A stretch of 64,000 bases of DNA from Mimachlamys varia (Eukaryota > Mollusca > Bivalvia > Pectinida > Pectinidae): contig OX392528.1 in the NCBI GenBank assembly GCA_947623455.1, forward strand, positions 2,273,501-2,337,500, in the 5' to 3' direction. The position numbers and the translations under genes are program-made. Below the pieces are notes generated by a model, which ran no database searches, was not told the DNA's origin, and worked only from the letters and a program-made list of their open reading frames with translations. Positions 12,115 to 25,995 of the stretch are shown piece by piece; within the stretch, counting starts at the first letter, position 1, and the number at the start of each line of letters is the position of its first letter.

Positions 12115-14218
12115 TTAAGCTAATATACGTACACCGGTAACCAGGCTTTTTAGCTAATTACGTACACCGGTAACCAAGACTGTTAACTAATATACGTACA
12201 CCGGTAACCAGGACTGTTAACTATTATACGTACATCGTGTAACCAGGACTGTTATATACGTACACCGGTAACCAGGACTGTTATATACGTACACCGGTAA
12301 CCAGGACTGTTAACTAATATACGCACACCGTGTAACCAGGACTGTTAACTAATATACGTACACCGGTAACCAGGACTGTTAACTATTATACGTACATCGT
12401 GTAACCAGGACTGTTATATACGTACACCGCTAACCAGGATTGTTAACTATTATACGTACATCGTGTAACCAGGACTGTTAACTATTATACGTACACCGGT
12501 AACCAGGACTGTTAACTAATATACGTTCATCGTGTAACCAGGACTGTTAACTATTATACGTACACCGGTAACCAGGACTGTTAACTAATATACGTTCATC
12601 GTGTAACCAGGACTGTTAACTATTATACGTACATCGTGTAACCAGAACTGTTAACTATTATACGTACACCGGTAACCAGGATTGTTAACTATTATACGTA
12701 CATCGTGTAACCAGAACTGTTAACTATTATACGTACACCGGTAACCAGGATTGTTAACTATTATACGTACATCGTGTAACCAGAACTGTTAACTATTATA
12801 CGTACACCGGTAACCAGGATTGTTAAATAATATACGTACACCGATAACCAGGACTGTTAACTAATATACGTACATCGTGTAACCAGGACTGTTATATACG
12901 TACACCGGTAACCAGGACTGTTAACTATTATACGTACACCGGTAACCAGGACTGTTAACTATTATACGTACACCGGTAACCAGGGCTGTTATATACATAC
13001 ACCAGTAACCAGGACTGTTATATATGTACACCGGTAACCAGGACTGTTATATACGTACACCGTGAAACAAGGACTGTTAACTAATATACGTACACCGTGT
13101 AACAAGGACTGTTAACTAATATACGTTCATCGTGTAACCAGGACTGTTAACTATTATACGTACACCGGTAACCAGGACTGTTATATACGTACACCAGTAA
13201 CCAGTACTGTTATATACGTACACCGGTAACCAGGACTGTTATATACGTACACCGGTAACCAGGACTGTTAACTAATATACGTACACCGGTAACCAGGACT
13301 GCTATATACGTACACCGGTAACCAAGACTGTTAACTATTATACGTACACCGGTAACCAGGACTGTTAACTAATATACGTTCATCGTGTAACCAGGACTGT
13401 TAACTAATATACGTACACCGTGTAACCAGGACTGTTAACTATTATACGTACATCGTGTAACCAGGACTGTTAACTATTATACGTACACCGGTAACCAGGA
13501 CTGTTAACTAATATACGTACACCGGTAACCAGGACTGTTAACTAATATACGTACACCGGTAACCAAGACTGTTAACTAATATACGTACACCGGTAACCAG
13601 GACTGTTAACTAATATACGTACACCGGTAACCAGGACTGTTAACTAATATACGTACACCGGTAACCAAGACTGTTAACTAATATACGTACACCGGTCACC
13701 AGGACTGTTAACTAATATACGTACACCGGTAACCAAGACTGTTAACTAATATACGTACACCGGTAACCAGGACTGTTAACTAATATACGTACACCGGTAA
13801 CCAGGACTGTTATATACGTACACCAGTAACCAGGACTGTTATATACGTACACCGGTAACCAGGACTGTTATATACGAACACCGGTAACCAGGACTGGTAA
13901 CTAATATACGTACACCGGTAACCAGGACTGTTAACTAATATACGTACATCGTGTAACCAGGACTGTTAACTATTATACGTACACCGGTAACCAAGACTGT
14001 TAACTAATATACGTACACCGGTAACCAGGACTGTTAACTAATATACGTACACCGGTAACCAGGACTGTTATATACGTACACCAGTAACCAGGACTGTTAT
14101 ATACGTACACCGGTAACCAGGACTGTTATATACGAACACCGGTAACCAGGACTGGTAACTAATATACGTACACCGGTAACCAGGACTGTTAACTAATATA
14201 CGTACACCGGTAACCAGG
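12115..14218. repeat. 34-bp minisatellite, right part of a split array
   Basis: About 64 units with core GTTAACTAATATACGTACAC followed by CGGTAACCAGGACT. It mixes 34-bp units, 29-bp units lacking CTAA, and a variant in which CACCGGTAACC becomes CATCGTGTAACC. Here the insert reads AACTAA, where the middle segment has AGCTAA, so this end was homogenised separately. It ends at 14218 in AACCAGGGTACC. Confidence 0.97.
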
Positions 14219-14672
14219 GTACCGTTTCACTAAGCTTCGTAACTTACGAACGTTCGTAACTTTTGCGTATGTCAGATTTACGAATTACTTAGCGTTTCAA
14301 AAATCTTTGTAACTTACGAACGTTCGTAAGTTACGCAAAAACCTTGCGTAGCTTTACGCCATGTCCACCCTGCCGTAAGTTACGAGAGAAAATGGCGTCG
14401 TATCTTTGTAAAACTAATGTCTACTCACGCTTCGATTGTGTGTTTACTTCCATACTGAGGCTAACAGTCTGAGTGAGAGAGTCTGAACTAATGGGTATGT
14501 GGGGTACACAAAAGTTCATCAAATTAAAAGTAGGCAAATCATGTTTGTTTTGGAGGCTTTATAACAGTGAGACTGGAACCGGACTTATTTTTCAGGATGA
14601 AGGGGAAAAAGCTGATTTTTTCAAGTTTTTAAAAAACTTTTAGGGTATTCATTTTTATAACAATACGTTATA
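14219..14672. other. Spacer with two CGTAACTTACG palindromes
   Basis: About 450 bp of unique DNA. The first part holds two copies of a TTACGAACGTTCGTAA palindromic core, near 14243 and 14311, each preceded by a similar TTTCA-containing stretch, which suggests the decayed ends of a dispersed repeat. The rest shows no gene; a 26-codon ORF from 14391 (MASYLCKT start) is too short to support. Confidence 0.6.
14309..14334. repeat. Perfect 26-bp palindrome
   Basis: Bases 14309-14334 equal their own reverse complement. The half-site is GTAACTTACGAAC, and there is no spacer. A closely related but imperfect copy lies 68 bp upstream. Confidence 0.95.
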
Positions 14673-16412
14673 TTTATAGGCGGACGAGACGCTTACAAAT
14701 CCGTCATAGACGGACGAGACGCTTACAAATCCGTTATAGGCGGACGAGACGCTTACAAATCCGTCATAGGCGGACGAGACGCTTACAAATCCGTCATAGA
14801 CGGACGAGACGCTTATAAATCCGTCATAGGCGGACGAGACGCTTACAAATCCGTTATAGGCGGACGAGACGCTTCCAAATCTGAGATGTACCCAAACAAA
14901 TCCGCTATAGACGGGCGAGATGGTTGCAAATCCGTCATAGGCGGACGCGACGCTTACAAATCCGTCATAGGCGGACGAGACGCTTACAAACCCGTTATAG
15001 GCGGACGAGACGCTTCCAAATCTGAGATGTACACAAACAAATCCGTCATAGGCGAACGAGACGCTTACAAATCCGTCATAGGCGGACGAAACGCTTACAA
15101 ATCCGTTATAGGCGGACGAGACGCTTACAAATCCGTCATAGGCGGATGAGACGCTTACAAATCCGTCATAGGCGGACGAGACGCTTCCAAATCTGAGATG
15201 TACACAAACAAATCCGTTATAGACGGGCGAGATGGTTGCAAATCCGTCATAGGCGGACGAGACGCTTACAAATCCGTCATAGGCGGACGAGACGCTTACA
15301 AATCCGTCATAGGCGGACGAGACGCTTCCAAATCCGTCATAGGCGGACAAGACGCTTACAAATCCGTCATAGGCGGACGAGACGCTTACATATCCGTCAT
15401 AGGCGAACGAGACGCTCACAAATCCGTCATAGGCGAACGAGACGCTTACAAATCCGTCATAGGCGGACGAGACGCTTACAAATCCGTCATAGGCGAACGA
15501 GACGCTTACACATCCGTCATATGCGGGCGAGACGCTTACAAATCCGTCATATGCGGATGAGACGCTTACAAATCCGTCATAGACGGGCGAGACGCTTACA
15601 AATCCGTCATAGGCGGACGAGACGATTACAAATCCGTCATAGGCGGACGAGACGCTTACAAATCCGTCATAGGCGAACGAGTCGCTTACAAATCCGTCAT
15701 ATGCGGACGAGACGCTTACAAATCCGTCATAGGCGGATGAGACGCTTACAAATCCGTCATAGACGGGCGAGACGCTTACAAATCCGTCATAGGCGGACGA
15801 GACGCTTACAAATCCGTCATAGGCGGACGAGACGCTTACAAATCCGTCATAGGCGAACGAGACGCTTACACATCCGTCATATGCGGACGAGACGCTTACA
15901 AATCCGTCATAGGCGGATGAGACGCTTACAAATCCGTCATAGACGGGCGAGACGCTTACACATCCGTCATAAGCGGACGAGACGCTTACAAATCCGTCAT
16001 AGGCGAACGAGACGGTTACACATCCGTCATAGGCGGACGAGACGCTTACAAATCCGTCATAGGCGGATGAGACGCTTACAAATCCGTCATAGGCGGACGA
16101 GACGCTTACAAATCCGTCATAGGCGGACGAGATGCTTACAAATCCGTTATAGGCGGACGAGACGCTTCCAAATCTGAGACGTACACTAATAAATCCGTCA
16201 TAGGCGAATGAGACGCTCACACATCCGTTATAGGCGAACGAGACGCTTACAAATCCGTCATATGCGGACGAGACGCTTCCAAATCTGAGACGTACACTAA
16301 TAAATCCGTCATAGGCGAATGAGGCGCTCACACATCCGTTATAGGCCGACGAGACGCTTACAAATCCGTCATAGGCGAACGAGACGCTTACAAATCCGTA
16401 CTAGACTAGACG
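14673..16412. repeat. 30-bp minisatellite array, about 58 units
   Basis: Core AAATCCGTCATAGGCGGACG followed by AGACGCTTAC. A longer composite with TCTGAGATGTACACAAAC or TCTGAGACGTACACTAAT replaces the normal unit at about 14880, 15020, 15190, 16170 and 16285, giving a higher-order pattern. Because 30 is divisible by three and the unit has few stops, very long frames stay open on both strands (558 codons on minus at 14655-16331; 313 on plus). Substitutions fall at all codon positions and no gene structure flanks them, so I do not call a protein. Confidence 0.97.
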
Positions 16413-16488
16413 CACACAAATTTGTCTTTAGAGGACGAAACACATACACATCTGTTTTGAACGGAGAGTATGATTGTTTCGTGGAAGA

Positions 16489-19400
16489 GATTAACACCAG
16501 TACGTGGATGAGACTAACGCCAGAATGTGGATGAGGATAACGCCAGTACGTGGATGAGACTAACGCCAGAATGTGAATGAGGATAACGCCAGTACGTGGA
16601 TGAGGATAACGTCGGTACGTGGATGAGGATAACACCAGTACGTGGATGAGACTAACGCCAATACGTGGATGAGACTAACGCCAGTACGTGGATTAGACTA
16701 ACACCAATACGTGGATTAGACTAACGTCAGTACGTGGATTAGACTAACACCAATACGTGGATTAGACTAACACCAATACGTGGATTAGAATAACACCAGT
16801 ACGTGGATGAGGATAACGCCAGTACGTGGATTAGACTAACGCCAGTACGTGGATTAGACTAACACCAGTACGTGGATTAGACTAACACCAATACGTGGAT
16901 TAGACTAACACCAGTACGTGGATTAGACTAACACCAATACGTGGATGAGGATAACGTCAGTACGTGGATTAGACTAACGTCAGTACGTGGATTAGACTAA
17001 CGCCAGTACGTGGATTAGACTAACGCCAGTACGTGGATTAGACTAACGCCAGTACGTGGATTAGACTAACGCCAGTACGTGGATTAGACTAACGTCAGTA
17101 CGTGGATTAGACTAACGTCAGAAGGTGGATTAGACTAACGACAGTACGTGGATGAGGATAACACCAGTACGTGGATGAGGATAACGCCAGTACGTGGATT
17201 AGGCTAACGCCAATACGTGGATGAGGATAACGTCAGTACGTGGATTAGACTCACGCCAATACGTTGATGAGGATAACGACAGTACGTGGATTAGACTAAC
17301 GCCAGTACGTGGATTAGACTAACGCCAATACGTGGATGAGGATAACGACAGTACGTGGATTAGACTAACGCCAGTACGTGGATGAGGATAACGCCAGTAC
17401 GTGGATTAGACTAACGCCAGTACGTGGATTAGACTAACGCCAGTACGTGGATTAGACTAACGCCAGTACGTGGATAAGACTAACGCCAGTACGTGGATTA
17501 GACTAACGCCAGTACGTGGATTAGACTAACGCCAGTACGTGGATTAGACTAACGGCAGTACGTGGATTAGACTAACGCCAGTACGTGGATAAGACTAACG
17601 CCAATACGTGGATGAGGATAACGTCAGTACGTGGATTAGACTAACGTCAGTACGTGGATTAGACTAACGCCAGTACGTGGATTAGACTAACACCAGTACG
17701 TGGATTAGACTAACGCCAGTACGTGGATAAGACTAACGCCAATACGTGGATGAGGATAACGTCAGTACGTGGATTAGACTATCGTCAGTACGTGGATTAG
17801 ACTAACGCCAGTACGTGGATTAGACTAACACCAGTACGTGGATTAGACTAACGCCAGTACGTGGATTAGACTAACGCCAGTACGTGGATTAGACTAACGT
17901 CAGTACGTGGATTAGACTAACGCCAATACGTGGATGAGGATAACGACAGTACGTGGATGAGGATAACGACAGTACGTGGATGAGGATAACGCCAGTACGT
18001 GGATTAGACTAACGCCAATACGTGGATGAGGATAACGTCAGTACGTGGATTAGACTCACGCCAATACGTGGATGAGGATAACGACAGTACGTGGATTAGA
18101 CTAACGCCAGTACGTGGATGAGGATAACGCCAGTACGTGGATTAGACTAACACCAGTACGTGGATTAGACTAACGCCAGTACGTGGATTAGACTAACGCC
18201 AGTACGTGGATAAGACTAACGCCAGTACGTGGATTAGACTAACACCAGTACGTGGATTAGACTAACGCCAGTACGTGGATTAGACTAACGCCAGTACGTG
18301 GATAAGACTAACGCCAGTACGTGGATTAGACTAACGCCAGTACGTGGATTAGACTAACACCAGTACGTGGATTAGACTAACGCCAGTACGTGGATTAGAC
18401 TAACGCCAGTACGTGGATAAGACTAACGCCAGTACGTGGATGAGGATAACGCCAGTACATGGATTAGACTAACGCCAGTACGTGGATTAGACTAACGCCT
18501 GTACGTGGATAAGACTAACGACAGTACGTGGATGAGGATAACACCCGTTCGTGGATGAGGATAACGTCAGTACGTGGGTGAGACTAACGCCAGTACGTGG
18601 ATGAGGATAACGCCAGTACGTGGATGAGGATAACGACAGTACGTGGATGAGGATAACGCCAGTACGTGGATGAGGATAACGTCAGTACGTGGATGAGGAT
18701 AACGTCAGTACGTGGATGAGGATAACGACAGTACGTGGATGAGGATAACGTCAGTACGTGGATGAGGATAACGTCAGTACGTGGATGAGGATAACGTCAG
18801 TACGTGGATGAGGATAACGTCAGTACTTGGATGAGGATAACGCCAGTACGTGGATGAGGATAACGCCAGTACGTGGATGAGGATAACGCCAGTACGTGGA
18901 TTAGACTAACGCCAGTACGTGGATGAGACTAACGCCAGTACGTGGATGAGGATACCGTCAGTACGTGGATGAGGATAACGTCAGTACGTGGATGAGGATA
19001 ACGTCAGTACGTGGATGAGGATAACGCCAGTATGTGGATGAGGATAACGCCAGTACGTGGATGAGGATAACGCCAGTACGTGGATGAGGATAACGTCAGT
19101 ACTTGGATGAGGATAACGCCCGTACGTGGATGAAGATAACGTCAGTACGTGGATGAGGATAACGTCAGTACGTGGATGAGGATAACGACAGTACGTGGAT
19201 GAGGATAACGTCAGTACGTGGATTAGACTAACGCCAGTACGTGGATGAGGATACCGTCAGTACGTGGATGAGGATAACGTCAGTACGTGGATTAGACTAA
19301 CGCCAGTACGTGGATGAGGATAACGTCAGTACGTGGATGAGGATAACGTCAGTACGTGGATTAGACTAACGCCAGTACGTGGATAAGACTAACGCCAGTA

Positions 19401-19712
19401 CGTGGATGAGGATAACGTCAGTACGTGAATGAGGATAACGTCAGTACGTGGATTAGACTAACGCCAGTACGTGGATGAGGATAACGTCAGTACGTGGATG
19501 AGGATAACGTCAGTACGTGGATGAGGATAACGTCAGTACGTGGATGAGGATAACGCCAGTACGTGGATGAGGATAACGTCAGTTCGTGGATGAGGTTAAC
19601 GCCAGTATGTGGATGAGGATACCGTCAGTATGTGGATGAGGTTAACGTCAGTACGTGGATGAGGATAACGTCAGTACGTGGATGAGGATAACGTCAGTAC
19701 GTGGATGAGATC
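16489..19712. repeat. 23-bp minisatellite array, about 140 units
   Basis: Core GCCAGTACGTGGATTAGACT plus AAC, with almost no length variation. Two linked haplotypes exist: GATTAGACTAAC and GATGAGGATAAC. The first dominates from about 16680 to 18510, the second from about 18510 to the end. The bridge 16413-16488 between this and the 30-bp array is short unique DNA. Confidence 0.97.
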
Positions 19713-21338
19713 AATATCATTAAGCCCTTTATTTATATTTCAATTTTTTATATGGGGGTCAGTCTAAGAAAAAAATCAAAATCTCTGAATTTCGAATTAT
19801 ATCGCTGTTCCTACATCCTCGAATAAGAAGCGGGTACTGTCGTCAACGTGTTATCGCCGGATAGATGAGTTGATCACAAGTGAAACTGTTCATCCAACCA
19901 TCGAGAGCTGAGGCTGATGATTGCGTGATGCACTCTACCACTTAGCCAGTTGGCAAAATGAAATTAACTTTTGATATTAGGTTTAGATAACCTTTGAATG
20001 TTGCATTTTAACATGCGATTTCATGTTGTGTGGCCAATATGTTATTTTTGATCACGTGTCTGCAACTGGGACGAGATATTATCACAAGACCGGCCGGATA
20101 GACACAGTCCGGGTCACTTTATTATAACGCACGGAAATAGCCTTACTTTCAATAATTGATGACAAAGGTGTCGAAAACATACTCCTAGACTTGTTAAGCG
20201 TTAACTGTGCTTGAACATTTGTATTTGATATGGGGTAGTATCAGTCATATGAAAAAACAAATATAAGAAAATAGTATGTATTCCCCATCTCTCTGTCACA
20301 GGCACTTGTGGCCAGGAAGGAGAATAACCAGGTATTTTCTGCCACGGAGTTGCATACCTTCTCTCTTTCCAGTATTTCGATTTTTTGTGAAATTTAACCA
20401 CTTGACGTATCAAGCTGAAATTTGCCAGTTATTTTCATTGTGGTTTTAGATGATTAATAACATAAAAAGAAAATTGGAAAAATTTAGTTTATATATTTAA
20501 TTTTATTTTTTCGAATTCGCTTTATTCGGGTTATTCTCCTGGCCACAAGTGCCTGTGCTCTCTGTCGATATATAGTGGACGTGAAATACTCGTTACTTCA
20601 ACAAAATCATATTGATTTAGGTGTGGCCAGTTTTGTTATTGGTCGACACGCTCGGGGTGTTCCCGGGACTATAAATCGAATCCTCCTGTTTAGCGGACGA
20701 GGGGCGTGACGTTGTGACAAATGACAGCGATTTGTCTCCATCCCACTGTTTAAGTAACCGTCACCTAGCCGTGTTCCCTAATCAGAAGGAAACACTTCCA
20801 GCCCCAAATACGCATGCGCGCGGTAAAGTAGCCGTAGCAAAAACTATTAGGACTGTTCATTGACATCTCGACTTCTAAAGGAAGTGGAGGAGGGGGATTG
20901 AATATGTCTGTTGACTTAACCGATACAAAATCTTTGTTATGACACACCAATGAATTAGAAGCTGATCTATGTATCACGGATATCAGTCACGTGGTCTAGC
21001 ACAATGCCCGGATCATCTTTGAACTGGAGGTGACCAGGACTAATGTATGACGTGTACTAAGGTCGTGGGGTCATTACGACAACTGTGCACAGACTTCACA
21101 AATAATTATAACGAGGTGCTGATATTTTCAGCCTTTTAATGTACATTACAACTAACAAATTTTCATTGTTCTGACAGGACCAGAATTATGGGGAATTTTA
21201 AGTAAACACCGAGTGATGTTTATGTCCCGTTTTGGGGAGAGACTTTAACATTCGAACACCAATAGGGCACGTCTATCGTCACTTAAAGTTTATATGTACA
21301 ACAATACCAACCAGCGGTAGTCAATTCAGTTTACTGCC
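19713..21338. other. Spacer holding a MITE, otherwise no recognisable gene
   Basis: About 1.6 kb between the 23-bp and 60-bp arrays. A 261-bp MITE lies at 20297-20557. Two 70-codon minus-strand ORFs (20201-20413, overlapping the MITE, and 20765-20977) show no familiar motif. Nothing else is identifiable. Confidence 0.6.
20297..20557. mobile_element. 261-bp MITE with a perfect 8-bp target duplication
   Basis: The terminal inverted repeat begins CACAGGCACTTGTGGCCAGG and extends about 29 bp (left arm 20297-20329 with a 4-bp insertion, right arm 20529-20557). CTCTCTGT occurs immediately outside both ends (20289-20296 and 20558-20565), a perfect 8-bp target site duplication. The interior has no ORF of its own. 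An 8-bp duplication fits hAT, P or Merlin-type transposition; the termini do not decide which, with hAT the likeliest. Confidence 0.9.
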
Positions 21339-24300
21339 AAATATAGGCATACAAAAATATATCTGTAAAATGACCCCAACATATACAATAAGTCTATACG
21401 TCCATGCATACAGAAATATATCTGGTACAATGACCCCAACATATACAATAAGTCTATACATCCATGCATACAGAAATATATCTGGTACAATGACCCCAAC
21501 ATATACAATAAGTCTATACATCCATGTATACAGAAATATATCTGGTACAATGACCCCAACATATACAATAAGTCTATACATCCATGCATACAGAAATATA
21601 TCTGGTACAATGACATCAACATATACAATAAGTCTATACGTCCATGTATACAGAAATATATCTGGTACAATGACCCCAACATATACAATAAGTCTATACA
21701 TCCATGTATACAGAAATATATATGGTACAATGACCCCAACATATACAATAAGTCTATACGTCCATGTATACAGAAACATATCTGGTACAATGACCCCAAC
21801 ATATACAATAAGTCTATACATCCATGCATACAGAAATATATCTGGTACAATGACATCAACATATACAATAAGTCTATACGTACATGTATACAGAAATATA
21901 TCTGGTACAATGACCCCAACATATACAATAAGTCTATACATCCATGTATACAGAAATATATCTGTACAATGACCCCAACATATACAATAAGTCTATACAT
22001 CCATGTATACAGAAATATATCTGGTACAATGACATCAACATATACAATAAGTCTATACGTACATGTATAGAGAAATATATCTGGTACAATGACATCAACA
22101 TATACAATAAGTCTATACATCCATGTATACAGAAATATATCTGGTACAATGACCCCAACATATACAATAAGTCTATACATCCATGTATACAGAAATATAT
22201 CTGTACAATGACATCAACATATACAATAAGTCTATACATCCATGTATACAGAAATATATCTGTACAATGACATCAACATATACAATAAGTCTATACATCC
22301 ATGCATACAGAAATATATCTGTACAATGACATCAACATATACAATAAGTCTATACATCCATGTATACAGAAATATATCTGTACAATGACATCAACATATA
22401 CAATAAGTCTATACATCCATGTATACAGAAATATATATGGTACAATGACCCTAACATATACAATAAGTCTATACATCCATGTATACAGAAATATATCTGG
22501 TACAATGACATCAACATATACAATAAGTCTATACGTCCATACATACAGAAATATATCTGGTACAATGACCCCAACATATACAATAAGTCTATACATCCAT
22601 GTATACAGAAATATATCTGTACAATGACCCCAACATATACAATAAGTCTATACGTCCATGTATACAGAAATATATCTGGTACAATGACATCAACATATAC
22701 AATAAGTCTATACGTACATGTATACAGAAATATATCTGGTACAATGACCCCAACATATACAATAAGTCTATACATCCATGCATACAGAAATATATCTGGT
22801 ACAATGACATCAACATATACAATAAGTCTATACATCCATGTATACAGAAATATATCTGTACAATGACATCAACATATACAATTAGTCTATACGTACATGT
22901 ATACAGAAATATATCTGGTACAATGACATCAACATATACAATAAGTCTATACGTCCATACATACAGAACTATATCTGGTACAATGACCCCAACATATACA
23001 ATAAGTCTATACGTCCATGTATACAGAAATATATCTGGTACAATGACATCAACATATACAATAAGTCTATACGTCCATGTATACAGAAACATATCTGGTA
23101 CAATGACCACAACATATACAATAAGTCTATACGTCCATGTATACAGAAATATATCTGGTACAATGACATCAACATATACAATAAGTCTATACGTCCATGT
23201 ATACAGAAACATATCTGGTACAATGACCACAACATATACAATAAGTCTATACATCCATACATACAGAAATATATCTGTACAATGACATCAACATATACAA
23301 TAAGTCTATACGTACATGTATACAGAAATATATCTGTACAATGACCCCAACATATACAATAAGTCTATACGTCAATGTATACAGAAATATATCTGTACAA
23401 TGACATCAACATATACAATAAGTCTATACGTCCATGTATACAGAAATATATCTGGTACAATGACCCCAACATATACAATAAGTCTATACGTCCTTACATA
23501 CAGAAATATATATGGTACAATGACCCCAACATATACAATAAGTCTATACGTCCTTACATACAGAAATATATCTGTACAATGACATCAACATATACAATAA
23601 GTCTATACGTCCATGTATACAGAAATATATCTGTACAATGACATCAACATATACAAAAAGTCTATACGTCCATGTATACAGAAATATATCTGGTAAAATG
23701 ACCCCAACATATACAATAAGTCTATACGTCCATGTATACAGAAATATATCTGGTACAATGACATCAACATATACAATAAGTCTATACGTCCATGTATACA
23801 GAAATATATCTGGTACAATGACATCAACATATACAATAAGTCTATACGTCCATGTATACAGAAATATATCTGTACAATGACCCCAACATATACAATAAGT
23901 CTATACATCCATGTATACAGAAATATATCTGTACAATGACCCCAACATATACAATAAGTCTATACGTCCTTACATACAGAAACATATCTGGTACAATGAC
24001 CACAACATATACAATAAGTCTATACGTCCTTACATACAGAAATATATATGGTACAATGACCCCAACATATACAATAAGTCTATACGTCCTTACATACAGA
24101 AATATATCTGTACAATGACATCAACATATACAATAAGTCTATACGTCCATGTATACAGAAATATATCTGTACAATGACCCCAACATATACAATAAGTCTA
24201 TACGTCCTTACATACAGAAATATATCTGTACAATGACCCCAACATATACAATAAGTCTATACGTCCTTACATACAGAAATATATATGGTACAATGACATC

Positions 24301-25800
24301 AACATATACAATAAGTCTATACGTCCTTACATACAGAAATATATCTGGTACAATGACATCAACATATACAATAAGTCTATACATCCATGTATACAGAAAT
24401 ATATCTGTACAATGACCCCAACATATACAATAAGTCTATACGTCCTTACATACAGAAATATATATGGTACAATGACCCCAACATATACAATAAGTCTATA
24501 CGTCCTTACATACAGAAATATATATGGTACAATGACCCCAACATATACAATAAGTCTATACGTCCTTACATACAGAAATATATATGGTACAATGACCCCA
24601 ACATATACAATAAGTCTATACGTCCTTACATACAGAAATATATATGGTACAATGACATCAACATATACAATAAGTCTATACGTCCTTACATACAGAAATA
24701 TATATGGTACAATGACATCAACATATACAATTAGTCTATACGTCCATGTATACAGAAATATATCTGGTACAATGACATCAACATATACAATAAGTCTATA
24801 CGTACATGTATACAGAAATATATCTGGTACAATGACATCAACATATACAATAAGTCTATACGTCCATGTATACAGAAATATATCTGTACAATGACCCCAA
24901 CATATACAATAAGTCTATACATCCATGTATACAGAAATATATCTGTACAATGACCCCAACATATACAATAAGTCTATACATCCATACATACAGAAATATA
25001 TCTGTACAATGACATCAACATATACAATAAGTCTATACGTCCATGTATACAGAAATATATCTGTACAATGACCCCAACATATACAATATGTCTATACATC
25101 CATATATACAGAAATATATCTGTACAATGACATCAACATATACAATAAGTCTATACGTCCATGTATACAGAAATATATCTGTACAATGACCCCAACATAT
25201 ACAATAAGTCTATACGTCAATGTATACAGAAATATATCTGGTACAATGACCCCAACATATATAATAAGTCTATACGTCCATACATACAGAAATATATCTG
25301 TACAATGACCCCAACATATACAATAAGTCTATACGTCCATGTATACAGAAATATATCTGGTACAATGACCCCAACATATACAATAAGTCTATACATCCAT
25401 GTATACAGAAATATATCTGTACAATGACCCCAACATATACAATAAGTCTATACGTCCATGTATACAGAAATATATCTGTACAATGACCACAACATATACA
25501 ATATGTCTATACGTCCTTACATACAGAAATATATCTGGTACAATGACCACAACATATACAATAAGTCTATACATCCATGTATACAGAAATATATCTGTAC
25601 AATGACATCAACATATACAATTAGTCTATACGTACATGTATACAGAAATATATCTGTACAATGACCCCAACATATACAATAAGTCTATACGTCCATGCAT
25701 ACAGAAATATATCTGTACAATGACATCAACATATACAATAAGTCTATACGTCCATATATACAGAAATATATCTGTACAATGACCCCCACATATGTAATAA
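21339..25800. repeat. 60-bp minisatellite array, about 74 units
   Basis: Units contain ACATATACAATAAGTCTATA, then CGTCCATGTATACAGAAATA, then TATCTGGTACAATGACCCCA. A one-base deletion (CTGGTAC to CTGTAC) gives 59-bp units that shift the frame. This explains the many overlapping ORFs of 60 to 280 codons on both strands, none of which is a gene. Frequent alternatives are GACCCCA/GACATCA and CCATGTA/CCTTACA. The CCTTACA type clusters at about 23490-24690. Confidence 0.98.
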
Positions 25801-25995
25801 GTATATACATACAGTAACACAAGCTAATGATAGGGAATATGTTATATCTGTTCCGAAGGGACCTTCGCAGCATGACTGACGGTATCATTCCCCGGTAATA
25901 TCAACCATTAGCACACCACGTGACTGAGTACTGACTTCCCATTGAGTACATACATGGGTACTATTAAGCATGGGGTGTAGTATATATGCTTGATA
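25801..25995. other. Short spacer between arrays
   Basis: About 195 bp of unique DNA with no feature I can name. Confidence 0.5.

Noticed and set aside
14655..16331. 558-codon minus-strand ORF of ten-residue repeats (YDGFVSVSSA type)
   Set aside because: The unit is 30 bp, a multiple of three, with no stop in this frame; other frames on both strands are also open, and unit variants change residues freely. No flanking gene structure.
20201..20413. 70-codon minus-strand ORF
   Set aside because: About half lies inside the 261-bp MITE and crosses its terminus and target duplication.
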